Assembly: GCA_964347325.1 (NCBI GenBank)
Contig: CAYFYA010000006.1
Coordinates: forward strand, 43,586 to 107,585
Origin: JAJISG01 sp964347325
GTDB taxonomy: Archaea > Thermoplasmatota > Thermoplasmata > RBG-16-68-12 > JAJISG01
Direction: 5' to 3'
DNA: 64,000 bases
The notes under the pieces: model-generated
What the model was told of the DNA's origin: nothing
Database searches by the model: none
The model's input: only the letters and a program-made list of their open reading frames with translations
Position numbers and translations under genes: made by a program
Shown here: one piece after another, positions 25,096-33,953 of the stretch
Position numbering within the stretch: the first letter of the stretch is position 1
How the letters are laid out: each line of letters begins with the position of its first letter

Positions 25096-25485
25096 ATGGC
25101 CCTCTGGCAGGGTAGGTCGAAGAGAAAGCCCAGCGGCGGCATGCTGCGCCCCATCCACAAGAAGCGGAGGTTCGAGCTGGGGCGGGAGCAGGAGTTCGCC
25201 ACCCTGGGAGATGAGAGGAGGAAGACTGTCAGGGTCGTCGGTCGTAACACCAAGGCCCGGCTCCTCAGGGCGCAGTGGGCCAACCTCTTTGACCCGAAGA
25301 CGGGGAAGACTCAGAAGGCGAGGATACTATCGGTCAAAACCAATCCTGCAAACCCGCACTACGTGACCCGCAACATTATCACCAAGGGAGCCACCATTGA
25401 GACGGAGAAGGGTACGGCCAGGGTCACCTCAAGGCCAGGACAGGTAGGTATCATAAACGCCGTGGTAATCGAACAGCCGGATTAG
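25096..25485 (+). CDS. rps8e: 30S ribosomal protein S8e
   Basis: 129 residues, typical for the archaeal S8e. Hallmarks: MALWQGRSKRKPSGGMLRPIHKKRRFELGRE, the KTVRVVGRNTKARLLRAQWANL segment, NPANPHYVTRNIITKGATIETEKGTARVTSRPGQ and a short C-terminus. Small-subunit protein absent from bacteria. A TATA-like box 26-32 nt upstream gives it its own promoter. Confidence 0.97.
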   Translation: MALWQGRSKRKPSGGMLRPIHKKRRFELGREQEFATLGDERRKTVRVVGRNTKARLLRAQWANLFDPKTGKTQKARILSVKTNPANPHYVTRNIITKGATIETEKGTARVTSRPGQVGIINAVVIEQPD

Positions 25486-25507
25486 AATCGTCTCGGCTGC
25501 GACACCC

Positions 25508-25515
25508 TTTTTATT
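25508..25515 (+). promoter_or_regulatory. TATA-like box for the SRP19 gene
   Basis: TTTTTATT lies 22-29 nt upstream of the GTG at 25537, and no Shine-Dalgarno sequence separates them, indicating a leaderless transcript. Confidence 0.45.
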
Positions 25516-25536
25516 CGAACCGAGCGTTGTGCGGAC

Positions 25537-25827
25537 GTGGTTTCCAAGGGCGACATCGTGGTCACCCTCTACCCCGCCTACTTCGACTCCTCCAGGTCCA
25601 GGGAGGAGGGGAGGAGGGTGTCCAAGTCGATGGCCGTTTCAAATCCTACCCTGGAGGAGCTCCGGGACGCGGTTAAGGAGCTTGGCTACCGCGTTGAGGT
25701 GGAGGTGGATACGGCACACCCCTCCCGCCATTGGAAGGCCGAAGGGCGCATCTTGATTCTGGGCGGCGGCAGGAAGACGGAGATCGTACGCTCCGTTGCC
25801 CAGAAGGTCAAGTCTCAGAGGTCCTGA
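25537..25827 (+). CDS. srp19: Signal recognition particle 19 kDa protein
   Basis: 96 residues. The SRP19 core is visible as VVTLYPAYFDSSRSREEGRRVSKSMAVSNPTLEELRDAVKELGYRVEVEVDTAHPSRHWKAEGRILI, which contains the RNA-contacting YPxYFD and GRRV..AV.NP motifs. It binds helices 6 and 8 of SRP RNA and promotes SRP54 loading. GTG start chosen from the TATA-like box about 25 nt upstream. Convergent with the DUF211 gene, overlapping by 13 nt. Confidence 0.96.
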   Translation: MVSKGDIVVTLYPAYFDSSRSREEGRRVSKSMAVSNPTLEELRDAVKELGYRVEVEVDTAHPSRHWKAEGRILILGGGRKTEIVRSVAQKVKSQRS

Positions 25828-26105
25828 GGGGTTTTGACTTCCTCCACAAGCTTCTTTCCGGTCGATACGCTGTCGACGGAGTGGATTGCCGCCCCTGTCT
25901 CCCTTATGGTGGCCTCGATGAGGTCGAAGTCGATGTCGTTGCCTTCGATGGTGATCTTGACGCTCTCGGTCTCCTGGTCTACCTCATCCAGAGTACAGTT
26001 GACACCGATGACGCCGTCTATGATGCTGAGTCTCCTGGAGAGGTCCACGATCGAAGGGATGTGGGGCTTCAGCACGTCCAGAACCAGTCGCTTTATTTCG
26101 CTCAA
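25815..26105 (-). CDS. DUF211-domain protein
   Basis: 96 residues matching archaeal DUF211 (KRLVLDVLKPHIPSIVDLSRRLSIIDGVIGVNCTLDEVDQETESVKITIEGNDIDFDLIEATIRETGAAIHSVDSVSTGKKLV). The ferredoxin-like fold forms ring oligomers in known structures; biochemical role is unsettled. Start is TTG with GGGAGGGGAGA immediately upstream. Confidence 0.9.
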   Translation of the reverse strand: MSEIKRLVLDVLKPHIPSIVDLSRRLSIIDGVIGVNCTLDEVDQETESVKITIEGNDIDFDLIEATIRETGAAIHSVDSVSTGKKLVEEVKTPQDL

Positions 26106-26188
26106 TCTCCCCTCCCGTCCGGGGACATCGATTGATTAAAGACATCGGTAGATAAAGGTTGCGACACTATGCTTGGGAGTGATGGCGA

Positions 26189-26848
26189 GTGCTGAGAGCT
26201 CTGCTCTTCGACATCGACGGGACCCTTATCGATAGCTTTGACGCGATCCTCGCGGCCATGAACGTCGCCATGGAGGAGGTCGGAGCGGATCCCCTGGCAG
26301 CCGAGGAACTCAGGCCCCTCATTGGCACAACCGTCGGTTCCCAGTTGGCGACTCTCCGCGGCATGTCCGGATCGGTGGTTGAGACGATCCATGATGGCTA
26401 CTACCGGGAGTTCGCGGACCTCGTGAGGGAGGGAGTCACGCTATATCCAGGCGTGAAAGAAACCCTCGAGAACCTCGAGAGGTACTCCCTGGGCACGATA
26501 ACCACACGTCGGAAACATGTCGCCAGCCTGATGCTGCAGGCGGGTCAGATCGCTGAGTACTTCACCACCGTCGTGGGGGGCGACGAGGTCTCAAGGCCGA
26601 AGCCACATCCCGACCTGGTGCTGAAGTCTTGCGAGTCTCTGGGCGTCTCGCCCCGGGAGGCCGCGGCCGTGGGTGACAGTCCTGTAGACATGTTGGCAGG
26701 ACGGGCGGCAGGAACGCGCACCATAGCCGTCCTATACGGCTACGGCAACCGGAGGGAGATAGGCGAGGTGGGGCCGGATGGGGCCGTAGAGGCCTTTGAT
26801 GAAATCCCTGCGACCCTGAAGAGAATTGAGACGGAAGTGACCGGTTAG
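26189..26848 (+). CDS. HAD-superfamily phosphatase (phosphoglycolate phosphatase-like)
   Basis: 219 residues. Catalytic motif I is LLFDIDGTLIDSFDA, motif II lies in GTITTRRKH, the lysine in RPKPHPD and motif III acidic pair in AAVGDSPVDMLAGRAAGTRT. A helical cap between motifs I and II places it in subfamily IA like Gph. GTG start. Substrate is likely a small phosphate ester; phosphoglycolate is only one possibility. Confidence 0.88.
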   Translation: MLRALLFDIDGTLIDSFDAILAAMNVAMEEVGADPLAAEELRPLIGTTVGSQLATLRGMSGSVVETIHDGYYREFADLVREGVTLYPGVKETLENLERYSLGTITTRRKHVASLMLQAGQIAEYFTTVVGGDEVSRPKPHPDLVLKSCESLGVSPREAAAVGDSPVDMLAGRAAGTRTIAVLYGYGNRREIGEVGPDGAVEAFDEIPATLKRIETEVTG

Positions 26849-26868
26849 GAGGAGCCGCCCATCCGAGT

Positions 26869-27777
26869 TCACGCGACGGTCGTGACCTCGGCGCCATCAT
26901 CCGTGATGATGACGGTGTCTTCGCTCTGGGCCACCATCCCCCCAGCCGACTCGACGAGTATGGGGTATCCCATAATGATCCTCTTGCTCCTCAATTTCTG
27001 CAGGTGTTGCGGTGCCCTCCTCACCACCTTGTGACACCACCTCTCCGAGAAGGGCAGCGTCCTGAAGTCGTCGTACACACTCCGCAGCAGGGCATCCAAA
27101 TCCTTGACGCCCGTCTCCTGGTACTCCACAATTCGGTAGATGTTGCTCTGCTTTTTCCCCACGACCCGCCCCGCGCCGTTGGTGGAGAAGGGCTCGATGG
27201 CGTAGCTCTCCCATGCGCTCACTGTCTGATCGGCCCTCTCACTCCGGAGATTCGGCACATTTGGAACGCTCTTGTCGGCGTGAAGGGTGTACTGCCGGAG
27301 GCTGTGGCCAGTGAGGTTCTCTATGGGCTTGTACCCGTGGGACGTTATGGCCCTCTCGATAGCGGCACCCACCATTCTCATGGGGGTCCCAGGCTTCATG
27401 ACCTCCACCGCAGTCGCCACCGCCTCGTCCGCGGCCTTGATCATCTCCGTCCAGTTTCTGGTCCCCACCTCCACGGTTTTGGCGTTGTCCGCCAGATAGC
27501 CATCGACATGGACTCCCACGTCCAACTTTACCAGGTTTCCCCTGGCAAAGACCAGCTTACCGTCATTGTGGCGAGGCGTGAAGTGAGCAGCCTGAGAATC
27601 GATGGAGATGTTGGCGGGGAACCCTGGCAGCGCCCCCTTGTCTAGAATCATCCCCTCAGTCTTCTCAGCCACTTCCAGAAGGCTTACGCCCTCCTTGATG
27701 AATCTGGATCCGTATTCCAACGCCTGCCGGGCTATCCTGCCTGCGCGCCTGTACTTCTCGAGGACCTCGTCATCCAT
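26869..27777 (-). CDS. map: Type II methionine aminopeptidase
   Basis: About 302 residues of the pita-bread metallopeptidase fold. Metal ligands lie in VKLDVGVHVDGYLADNAKTVEV (two aspartates), HSLRQYTLHADKSVP (histidine) and the glutamates near the C-terminus (YAIEPFSTNG, VAQSEDTVII). The long insertion around 180-240 marks it as type II, as in archaea and eukaryotes. Start is the ATG at 27777 with GAGAGGT ahead; it overlaps the upstream Sua5 stop by 8 nt. Third gene of an MBL-Sua5-MAP operon. Confidence 0.95.
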   Translation of the reverse strand: MDDEVLEKYRRAGRIARQALEYGSRFIKEGVSLLEVAEKTEGMILDKGALPGFPANISIDSQAAHFTPRHNDGKLVFARGNLVKLDVGVHVDGYLADNAKTVEVGTRNWTEMIKAADEAVATAVEVMKPGTPMRMVGAAIERAITSHGYKPIENLTGHSLRQYTLHADKSVPNVPNLRSERADQTVSAWESYAIEPFSTNGAGRVVGKKQSNIYRIVEYQETGVKDLDALLRSVYDDFRTLPFSERWCHKVVRRAPQHLQKLRSKRIIMGYPILVESAGGMVAQSEDTVIITDDGAEVTTVA

Positions 27778-28393
27778 ACCTCTCGAGCTCCTCCGTTCCA
27801 ACGGCCCCTTCCCTTATTACCGTTATCCGCTCCCCAGTCAGATCGATCACGGTGGAACCCCGACCTATGGGGCAAGGGCCAGCGTCGATGTACAGGTCCA
27901 CGGTGTCCCCCAACTGGTCCAGGGCCTCCTGGGCGGTCCGGGCCGGGGGTTGGCCGTGGAGATTGGCGCTCGTTGCCGTTATCGGCCCGAACTCCCTCAG
28001 CAGGGCAAGGGCGACGTCGTGGTGTGGCATCCTGAGGCCCAATGCGCCCTGCTCCGTGACCACCGAGATTGGGGCTTTGGATCTAGCCCTGAGAATCACC
28101 GTGAGCGGCCCGGGCATGAAGGCGCGCCATATCTTCAAGTCCCGAGGCGTGAAGTGGGCCAAATTCTGAGCTTCGTCCAGGTCGGGTACTCCGATGGCCA
28201 CAGGATCACTCGCGCCCTTGCCCTTCGCCGCAAACATTCGGGTCACCGCCTCGGGACTGTAGGGGTCGGCTCCCAGGCCGTAGAGAGTCTCCGTGGGATA
28301 GACTATCAGACCACCGCGCTTCAGGACGCCGACGGCCATCGCGAGATCGTCATCATCCATCTTCCCCGAGGGTCCGAACTTGCGCGCCTTCAT
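27770..28393 (-). CDS. L-threonylcarbamoyladenylate synthase (Sua5/YrdC family)
   Basis: 207 residues containing the YrdC domain (GGLIVYPTETLYGLGADPYSPEAVTRMFAAKGKGASDPVAIGV, then the PLTVILRARS and SANLHGQPPARTAQEALDQLGDTVDLYIDAGPCPIGRGSTVIDLT blocks). It forms threonylcarbamoyl-AMP for tRNA t6A modification at ANN-decoding tRNAs. It lacks the C-terminal Sua5 domain, so it is a YrdC-length enzyme. Overlaps its neighbours on both sides (ATGA with the MBL stop), so expression is coupled. Confidence 0.94.
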   Translation of the reverse strand: MKARKFGPSGKMDDDDLAMAVGVLKRGGLIVYPTETLYGLGADPYSPEAVTRMFAAKGKGASDPVAIGVPDLDEAQNLAHFTPRDLKIWRAFMPGPLTVILRARSKAPISVVTEQGALGLRMPHHDVALALLREFGPITATSANLHGQPPARTAQEALDQLGDTVDLYIDAGPCPIGRGSTVIDLTGERITVIREGAVGTEELERYG

Positions 28394-29061
28394 CAGGCAC
28401 CCCTTCCTCGGGTTCTTGGTCCGTAGGCCTCCGCCATCTCCATGGCGAGCTCAAGGTGTGACTCTGCATCACCCTGAATTGCCGGACCATGTCCAGGATA
28501 GAGATCTTCGACGTCCAGGGCTTTGAGCATCTTCAGCGAGCTAAGGAGCTGACGAAGGTCGCCGGTGTCGAGGTCCCATCGGCCTATCCCCCCATATGCG
28601 AAGACGGTATCTCCCGTGAAGAGAGAGCCATCATCACTGAGGAGGCATATGCTCCCAATGGTGTGGCCAGGAGTGTGGATAACCTTGAGGACGGCGCCAC
28701 CGAGGTCTATCTTTTGCCCGTACTGGACTACCTCCACCTCAAGGGGCTCCATCGTGACGCCGAAGAGGTTAGCTCCTGTACTGCGTTGATCACCCCCCAC
28801 GAGAGCCGGAGCATCGTCAACGGATATCTGCGGGACGACGCCAAAGGCCTTCGAGAGGGCGGGAGCTCCCCCCGCGTGGTCAACGTGTCGGTGGGTCAGC
28901 ACGAAACGCTTGAGGGGTACCGCTCGAAGGCGCGTCTTGACCTGATCGATGACGGTCCGGGACTGAAGGCCCGTTCCGGCGTCTAGCAGGAGACCCACGT
29001 CCGACTTTACGAGGTAGACGTTGACGTCGAAAGCCGGATCGAGAATCTTCTCGACTTCCAC
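28393..29061 (-). CDS. Metallo-beta-lactamase-fold hydrolase
   Basis: 222 residues with the HxHxDH motif THRHVDHAGG, the later ligands in HTPGHTIGSICLL, GDTVFAYGGIGRWD and GHGPAI. The length and motif order are those of glyoxalase II-like or general thioester hydrolases. Substrate unknown. First gene of the operon with Sua5 and MAP; it starts at GTG. Immediately downstream of RadA on the same strand with a 36-nt gap. Confidence 0.9.
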   Translation of the reverse strand: MEVEKILDPAFDVNVYLVKSDVGLLLDAGTGLQSRTVIDQVKTRLRAVPLKRFVLTHRHVDHAGGAPALSKAFGVVPQISVDDAPALVGGDQRSTGANLFGVTMEPLEVEVVQYGQKIDLGGAVLKVIHTPGHTIGSICLLSDDGSLFTGDTVFAYGGIGRWDLDTGDLRQLLSSLKMLKALDVEDLYPGHGPAIQGDAESHLELAMEMAEAYGPRTRGRGA

Positions 29062-29097
29062 GTGTGAAGGACTTCCCGGGCCTTATTTAGGCGTTGC

Positions 29098-30039
29098 CTA
29101 GTCCCCGATTCCGTCCTCCGTTATCGTGAAGATGGCCTCTGCCTCGGGGAGGTTGGGGGAGTCGATGAGCCTGGCGATCCTTCTCTCGCCCTTGCTCTTC
29201 CTGAAGTATACGCGGAACGTAGAGGTATGGGCAACGACGTGGCCGCCGATGGGGCGGGTGGGGTCTCCGAAGAACGCATCGGGTTTCGCCTGGACCTGAT
29301 TGGTTACGAAGACCGTGGCGTTGTTGATGTCGCCGAACCTCATGAGGTCGTGGATGTGTCTGTTCAGGAGCTGTTGCCTCTCGGCGAGGACCCCTCGTCC
29401 CACGTACTCCGCGCGGAAGTGAGCTGTCATGGAGTCGACGACAAAGAGCCGTATCGGGTGCACCTGAGCGAGCTCGTTCCCCTTCTCCACCAAGAGCATC
29501 TGATGGTGTGAGTTGAAGGCCCTAGCGACGTGAATCGTCTGGAGAACCTCCTCAGGGTCGAGGTCGAGAGCTACCGACATCTGGACGATCCTCTCGGGCC
29601 TGAACGTGGACTCCGTGTCGATCCACACGGCCTCTCCGCCAAGGCCACCGTCCTCCTCTGGACGACCCGCGTTCACGGCCAGTTGGTGTGCCAGCTGGGT
29701 CTTCCCGGACCCAAACTCGCCGAACACCTCGGTAATGGCCTGGGTCTCCACACCACCTCCCAAAAGAGAATCCAAGGCCTTCGAGCTCGTGGTGAGCTTG
29801 GCCACGGATTTCCGCCGCTCGAGGATGACGTCCCCGGTCTCGAAGCCGCCGATGTCAACGGCCTCTCTGGCGGCCAGGATTATCTTCTGTGCCACCGCGG
29901 TTCCGATTTCGGCCACGTCGGCCAGCGCTTGAGGAGAGGCTACGGCCAGGGCCATGAGATCGCTGAACCCCGATTCCTTCAACTTCTCCGCCGTCGCCGG
30001 ACCTACCCCGGGCAACTCCTCCAGGCTCTTGGTTGCCAT
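29098..30039 (-). CDS. radA: DNA repair and recombination protein RadA
   Basis: About 313 residues. An N-terminal helix-hairpin-helix domain (LEELPGVGPATAEKLKESGF) is followed by the RecA/Rad51 core with Walker A GEFGSGKTQ, Walker B LFVVDSM and the L1/L2 region ending FVTNQVQAKPDAFFGDPTRPIGGHVVAH. Archaeal strand-exchange recombinase. The frame is open from 30063, but GGAGGT lies 5 nt before the ATG at 30039 and the homologue N-terminus matches it. No intein. Confidence 0.97.
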   Translation of the reverse strand: MATKSLEELPGVGPATAEKLKESGFSDLMALAVASPQALADVAEIGTAVAQKIILAAREAVDIGGFETGDVILERRKSVAKLTTSSKALDSLLGGGVETQAITEVFGEFGSGKTQLAHQLAVNAGRPEEDGGLGGEAVWIDTESTFRPERIVQMSVALDLDPEEVLQTIHVARAFNSHHQMLLVEKGNELAQVHPIRLFVVDSMTAHFRAEYVGRGVLAERQQLLNRHIHDLMRFGDINNATVFVTNQVQAKPDAFFGDPTRPIGGHVVAHTSTFRVYFRKSKGERRIARLIDSPNLPEAEAIFTITEDGIGD

Positions 30040-30149
30040 TATGACCTCCGGCATGACTCGCAACTCGACGTGGACATATAAGGGTATTCGCGGGGGGGTA
30101 TGGTGAAACTACTCGACAAAGGACAAGAAGGATAAGAGCACCTGGGATA

Positions 30150-30905
30150 TTGACGCCGTTGACACGCTCCGAGAGCATCAGCTTTGATCGCGTGGCCCAT
30201 CTCTACGATGAGACGAGGACGCTCCCTCCTGAGCAGATGAACGTCATCCTCACCGCCTTTCGCTCCAAACTCCAGACGTATCGGCCCGTCCTCGAGGTCG
30301 GCGTGGGAACGGGGAGGTTCGCCGTCCCCCTTCAGGACAGCGGCATCCCGGTCATCGGTGTTGACATATCCTCACGCATGGTGAGGCGAGGACTGGATAA
30401 GGGCCTGCGGAACATGCTCTTGGCGGACGCCCACCACCTACCCTTCCCCGACAAGTCGGTGGATGCCTCCTACAGCATCCACGTCCTCCACCTGGTCGCC
30501 GACTGGAAGAGAGTCCTGCGGGAAATCGCCAGGGTCACGCGTCAGGCCTACTATACCGTGGCCACCTATTGGCAGGAAGGGCCCACTCCCTACGAAACCT
30601 ACTGGAGGTTTCTGAGCGAACGGGGCTTGGAGAGGGCACTTCCGGGTCTTCACGAGAGGAAGCTTCCAGAGATCCTGTCACCAAGGGAACGGACTCCCGT
30701 GGGAGACTTCGAGGAATTGCATGAGATTGCCGACTGGATACAGCGCCTCGACAACAGGATCTTCTCTGGTCAGTGGACGCTTCCCGACGACGTCCACGCC
30801 GAGGCTGTTGAGGCCGTGAGGAAGGAGTTCCCCAATCGAAAGTTCACCTTCAGGAAGAGGGTCGAGCTAATCTGCTGGGACGTTGACAACCTGCTTCAGG
30901 TCTGA
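30150..30905 (+). CDS. Class I SAM-dependent methyltransferase
   Basis: 251 residues. SAM motif I is LEVGVGTGRFAVPLQDSGIPVIGVDISSRMV, motif II region MLLADAHHLPFPDKSVDASYSIHVLHLV, typical of UbiE/Methyltransf_11 enzymes; a helical C-terminal region of about 100 residues follows. Start is TTG at 30150 or 30159. Its 3' end overlaps dph5 by 10 nt. Acceptor unknown. Confidence 0.85.
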   Translation: MTPLTRSESISFDRVAHLYDETRTLPPEQMNVILTAFRSKLQTYRPVLEVGVGTGRFAVPLQDSGIPVIGVDISSRMVRRGLDKGLRNMLLADAHHLPFPDKSVDASYSIHVLHLVADWKRVLREIARVTRQAYYTVATYWQEGPTPYETYWRFLSERGLERALPGLHERKLPEILSPRERTPVGDFEELHEIADWIQRLDNRIFSGQWTLPDDVHAEAVEAVRKEFPNRKFTFRKRVELICWDVDNLLQV

Positions 30906-31690
30906 AGCTCCTTCGCCAGATCCTCCGGAAGGCCTGCGAAGGCCGCCAGGGACTCGATCTCCTTGAAGTGGAGCCTGCCCGGGAGTACAAGGACATGGAG
31001 CGGAGAACCGAACTCCTCCCGCAGCAGGACCTCCACTCGGTCTGCACGGGCGAGGAAGTCGGGCGATCCCAGACGGGCGGCTACGCACGCCAGCGTACTC
31101 GGGAGGACCGCCCCTCGGGAGAGTCTCTGCTCGCAGTCGAGGAGGTACTCCAGGCCTTCGGACGCCGTCATGTACCTATCCTCCTTTATGTCCAGGAGTG
31201 CCAGGGAGTGGAGGCCGGCGGCAAGATTGTCGACCACCACCTCGTAGGGGCTGAGGGGCTCATATCCCTCCTCCCGGAAGGGGATGGTCGTAGTCCTCCC
31301 AAACTTGTAGACCTGGAGGCCGAGGGAACTCGCTGCCGCCGTTATGGAGGAAACGCCAGCGATGACCTTCGTGCGGATGCCCTCACGATGCGCCCGCAGC
31401 CTGAGGTCGACGTGGGTCGTGGCGGCCATGGGATCACCGCCAACTAGGAAGCCCACCTTGCCTTTCCGAGCGGCCTCCAAGACAGCACCTCCCGACTCGA
31501 CCTCCTCCCTCGACAGGCCTCGGACCTCCCGCCCATAATTGGAGGAGAGCTCTTCCAGGGACGACCCCAGGACGTTGGACGTATAGAGTTCAGCGAACAG
31601 GGTGTCGCACGAGCGGGCTTCCTCCAAGCCCCTCACCGTCACATCCTTCTCGTCGTACAGACCGAGACCTATGAAGATCAGCTCTCCCAT
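30896..31690 (-). CDS. dphB: Diphthine synthase
   Basis: 264 residues. Methylates the modified histidine of elongation factor 2 in diphthamide synthesis. The tetrapyrrole-methylase fold is evident: MGELIFIGLGLYDEKDVTVRGLEEARSCDTLFAELYTS, the GGDPMAATTHVDLRLRAHREGI loop and the IAGVSSITAAASSLGLQVYKFGRTTTIPF block, all diagnostic of Dph5. Follows the VIT-like membrane gene after 9 nt, so probably co-transcribed. Confidence 0.96.
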   Translation of the reverse strand: MGELIFIGLGLYDEKDVTVRGLEEARSCDTLFAELYTSNVLGSSLEELSSNYGREVRGLSREEVESGGAVLEAARKGKVGFLVGGDPMAATTHVDLRLRAHREGIRTKVIAGVSSITAAASSLGLQVYKFGRTTTIPFREEGYEPLSPYEVVVDNLAAGLHSLALLDIKEDRYMTASEGLEYLLDCEQRLSRGAVLPSTLACVAARLGSPDFLARADRVEVLLREEFGSPLHVLVLPGRLHFKEIESLAAFAGLPEDLAKELQT

Positions 31691-31699
31691 GCTAGACCC

Positions 31700-32287
31700 C
31701 TAGGGGGGGAGAAGCCATCCCTGGACGAACCAGATGGCCGCGAAGGTGGCCGCACCTATGACGATCATGCGTAGGCCTCGCAGCCACGCAGTCCCACCAG
31801 AGAGCTTTCCGAGGAACGCGCCCACGACGAAGAGGACTGAGAGAGCGACGGCGATGGAGATGTAGGCCACCGGGAGGCCGTTGACATGCAGGGATGAGGC
31901 CAGAAGGTAGGGGGTTGCCGTGAGTATGAAGACCACCACGGGTGCCGATACATTCGAGAGCACCACGAGGTATCGCGCGGTGTCCAGGGCCCTCTTGGCC
32001 TCTGTGCCTGAGAGCTCCCGCAGCATGGCCCGCTCAATCTCTTTCAGCCTGATCTCGGCCTCAACCTTCTCCGCCTCGTAGACGCTCGTACCCGTCGATA
32101 TGCCCAGGGCCACACTGGCCGCTAGCATAGTCGTCACGAGGGCGCGTACGGTGGCCCCTGGCGCGAAGGCGGATCCGATGACGATACCCATGGCCACGAA
32201 GGTGGAGTCGAACACTGTGTTTACGAAGTACTGGCGGAAGGCCTTCCCCGCTAGAACCCGCCACGAGCCGGTGAAGAACCTGGCCAA
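31700..32287 (-). CDS. VIT1/CCC1-like membrane protein
   Basis: 195 residues with about five membrane segments. The N-terminal half resembles VIT/CCC1-type iron/manganese transporters (FVNTVFDSTFVAMGIVIGSAF; then AASVALGISTGTSVYEAEKVEAEIRLKEIERAML, the charged cytoplasmic helix). It is somewhat shorter than bacterial homologues and transport specificity is uncertain. TTG start, about 36 nt after a CCCTTATACC TATA-like element. Confidence 0.68.
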   Translation of the reverse strand: MARFFTGSWRVLAGKAFRQYFVNTVFDSTFVAMGIVIGSAFAPGATVRALVTTMLAASVALGISTGTSVYEAEKVEAEIRLKEIERAMLRELSGTEAKRALDTARYLVVLSNVSAPVVVFILTATPYLLASSLHVNGLPVAYISIAVALSVLFVVGAFLGKLSGGTAWLRGLRMIVIGAATFAAIWFVQGWLLPP

Positions 32288-32384
32288 CGAGTGTGCACCG
32301 CTGATGGCAAGCTGTCCGTTGGTATAAGGGACTTTCTAGGACGCGCTACGGTAGCCTAATGGCCTGTCCCTCCTTCCTGGTCGT

Positions 32385-33389
32385 GTGAAGTCGCCTGCCA
32401 TCGTCGTCCCGAGACGGAAGGGGGAGGAGGTGAGGTGGGCCTTGATAGATGCCGACCTCCTCCGGAGAGACCTCCGCATCCGCAAGGTCGGTGGGAAGCT
32501 CCTGCTGCCGGTCAAGGAGGAGGTCTCCATGGGATATCCCGTCGAGGTTCACGACTTTTGGGAGGTTGCTTCCAGACCCAGAACCTACCGGGAGCTCCTG
32601 CAGCTGCCCGACGATGTGCAGTCTCTCCTGCCGAGGGCCTACGACGTAGTGGGGGATGTGGTTATCATCCGGCTCCCGGATGAGCTTGTCGAATATGAGG
32701 GAGCGATCGGTGACGCCCTGTTGGCAGCCGTACGGGGTGCCAGGCTCGTCGCCGTGGACCAGGGAGTTGCAGGAACTATGCGACAGCGAAACCTCCGGGT
32801 CATCGCCGGACGAGGAGGGACGGGCACGGTGCACAGGGAATACGGCCTCACCATTGCTGTGGACCCCTCCAAGGTGCACTTCTCACCTCGGATGGCTAGC
32901 GAGAGGCGGAGGGTCTCGAGCCATGTTGCTCATGGAGAGACAATCGTGGATGCCTTCTGCGGTGTGGGTCCCTTCGCACTGCATATGGCGGGGCGAGGTG
33001 CGAGGTTGGTCTACGCCGTGGACTCCAACGTCGAGGCAATAGAGATGCTCCGGGAGAATGTCAGGATGAATGGACTGGATAACGTGGTCGCTGTCCAGGG
33101 GGACGCGATGGAGGTTCTCCCGACTCTCGAGCCTGCGGACCGACTCGTGCTGGACTACCCCTGGGAACCCCTGCCTGCATTCCCCGCGGCGGTATCGGTC
33201 CTCAAGGATGGAGGCGTCCTTCACTACTACGAGATCCTGGAGATGGTGGATGTGGGCCAGCGGGTCGAGAACCTGCAGGGTCTCCTCCCCCCGCGCTGCA
33301 GCCTAGAATTGCTGGGGAAACGAGTGGTGCGGGGGTACTCCCCTACTCAGGCCCACTACGCCTTCGACCTGAGGCTTTCGAAGGAGTGA
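32385..33389 (+). CDS. trm5: tRNA (guanine(37)-N1)-methyltransferase Trm5-type
   Basis: 334 residues. N-terminal D1/D2 domains (HDFWEVASRPRTYRELLQLP, YDVVGDVVIIRLPDEL) precede a SAM-binding core with EYGLTIAVDPSKVHFSPRMASERRRV, VDAFCGVGPFALHMAGRGARLVYAVDSNVEAIEMLRENVRMNGLDNVVAVQGDAMEVLP and the catalytic DYPWEPLPAFP motif in place of the usual D-x-P-x-x. It methylates G37 of tRNAs and prevents frameshifting. GTG start. Overlaps the convergent dCTP-deaminase-family gene by 47 nt. Confidence 0.9.
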   Translation: MKSPAIVVPRRKGEEVRWALIDADLLRRDLRIRKVGGKLLLPVKEEVSMGYPVEVHDFWEVASRPRTYRELLQLPDDVQSLLPRAYDVVGDVVIIRLPDELVEYEGAIGDALLAAVRGARLVAVDQGVAGTMRQRNLRVIAGRGGTGTVHREYGLTIAVDPSKVHFSPRMASERRRVSSHVAHGETIVDAFCGVGPFALHMAGRGARLVYAVDSNVEAIEMLRENVRMNGLDNVVAVQGDAMEVLPTLEPADRLVLDYPWEPLPAFPAAVSVLKDGGVLHYYEILEMVDVGQRVENLQGLLPPRCSLELLGKRVVRGYSPTQAHYAFDLRLSKE

Positions 33390-33816
33390 TCCCAACCTGG
33401 CCCTGGTAGTTGCCCGACCTTTCGCCGTAGGTCGAGGAAGGAGCTGACCTGAGTTCGTGAAAGGTTACCTGGGCGAAGGTGTCTCCCACGCTAAGCTTCA
33501 CCTCCTCATCGGAGGCGTTAAACCCTCCAAGGGTCAAGTTACCCCTGAAGCCTGCATCCACCTTGCCAAAGGAGGACATGACCCCTTGTCGTGCCCAGGT
33601 TGTACGGAGCCAAATGTCGGCCACCAACCGCGGTCCAAGCTCGAAGAACTCCAACGTACCGATGAGAAAACGAGTTCCCGGTGGCACCTTCACCGATCCC
33701 TTCTTGACGGGGCTTTTCTGTCCCTTGATGAGAACCTCTGCGATGGTCACGTCGTAACCGTTGGGTGTGAGGTTCTCCTCCCTAAAGCCCTCGATCTTCA
33801 GCTTGCCATCCATCAT
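33343..33816 (-). CDS. dCTP deaminase / dUTPase family protein
   Basis: 157 residues of the trimeric dUTPase-like fold. Motif 3-like VDAGFRGNLTLGGFN and the IxLxxGDxFAQVTF strand are clear; the usual RSS motif reads RTT (WLRTTWARQG). The N-terminal SxNxxDV-type segment appears as TPNGYDVTIAEVL. The family deaminates dCTP and/or hydrolyses dUTP; which activity holds here cannot be told. Convergent overlap of 47 nt with Trm5. Confidence 0.85.
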   Translation of the reverse strand: MMDGKLKIEGFREENLTPNGYDVTIAEVLIKGQKSPVKKGSVKVPPGTRFLIGTLEFFELGPRLVADIWLRTTWARQGVMSSFGKVDAGFRGNLTLGGFNASDEEVKLSVGDTFAQVTFHELRSAPSSTYGERSGNYQGQVGITPSKASGRRRSGPE

Positions 33817-33953
33817 CCAGACCCGTAAGTCCGCGTCCGAGAGCTGCAGTCCACCACCGCCTCCCGGAGCGCACTGAGGGCCTTCTCTTTTGCCCTTCCT
33901 CAGCCAGGGAAGCCTTTATCAGAGGATGCACGCTAGACAACCTGGGTGTTGCT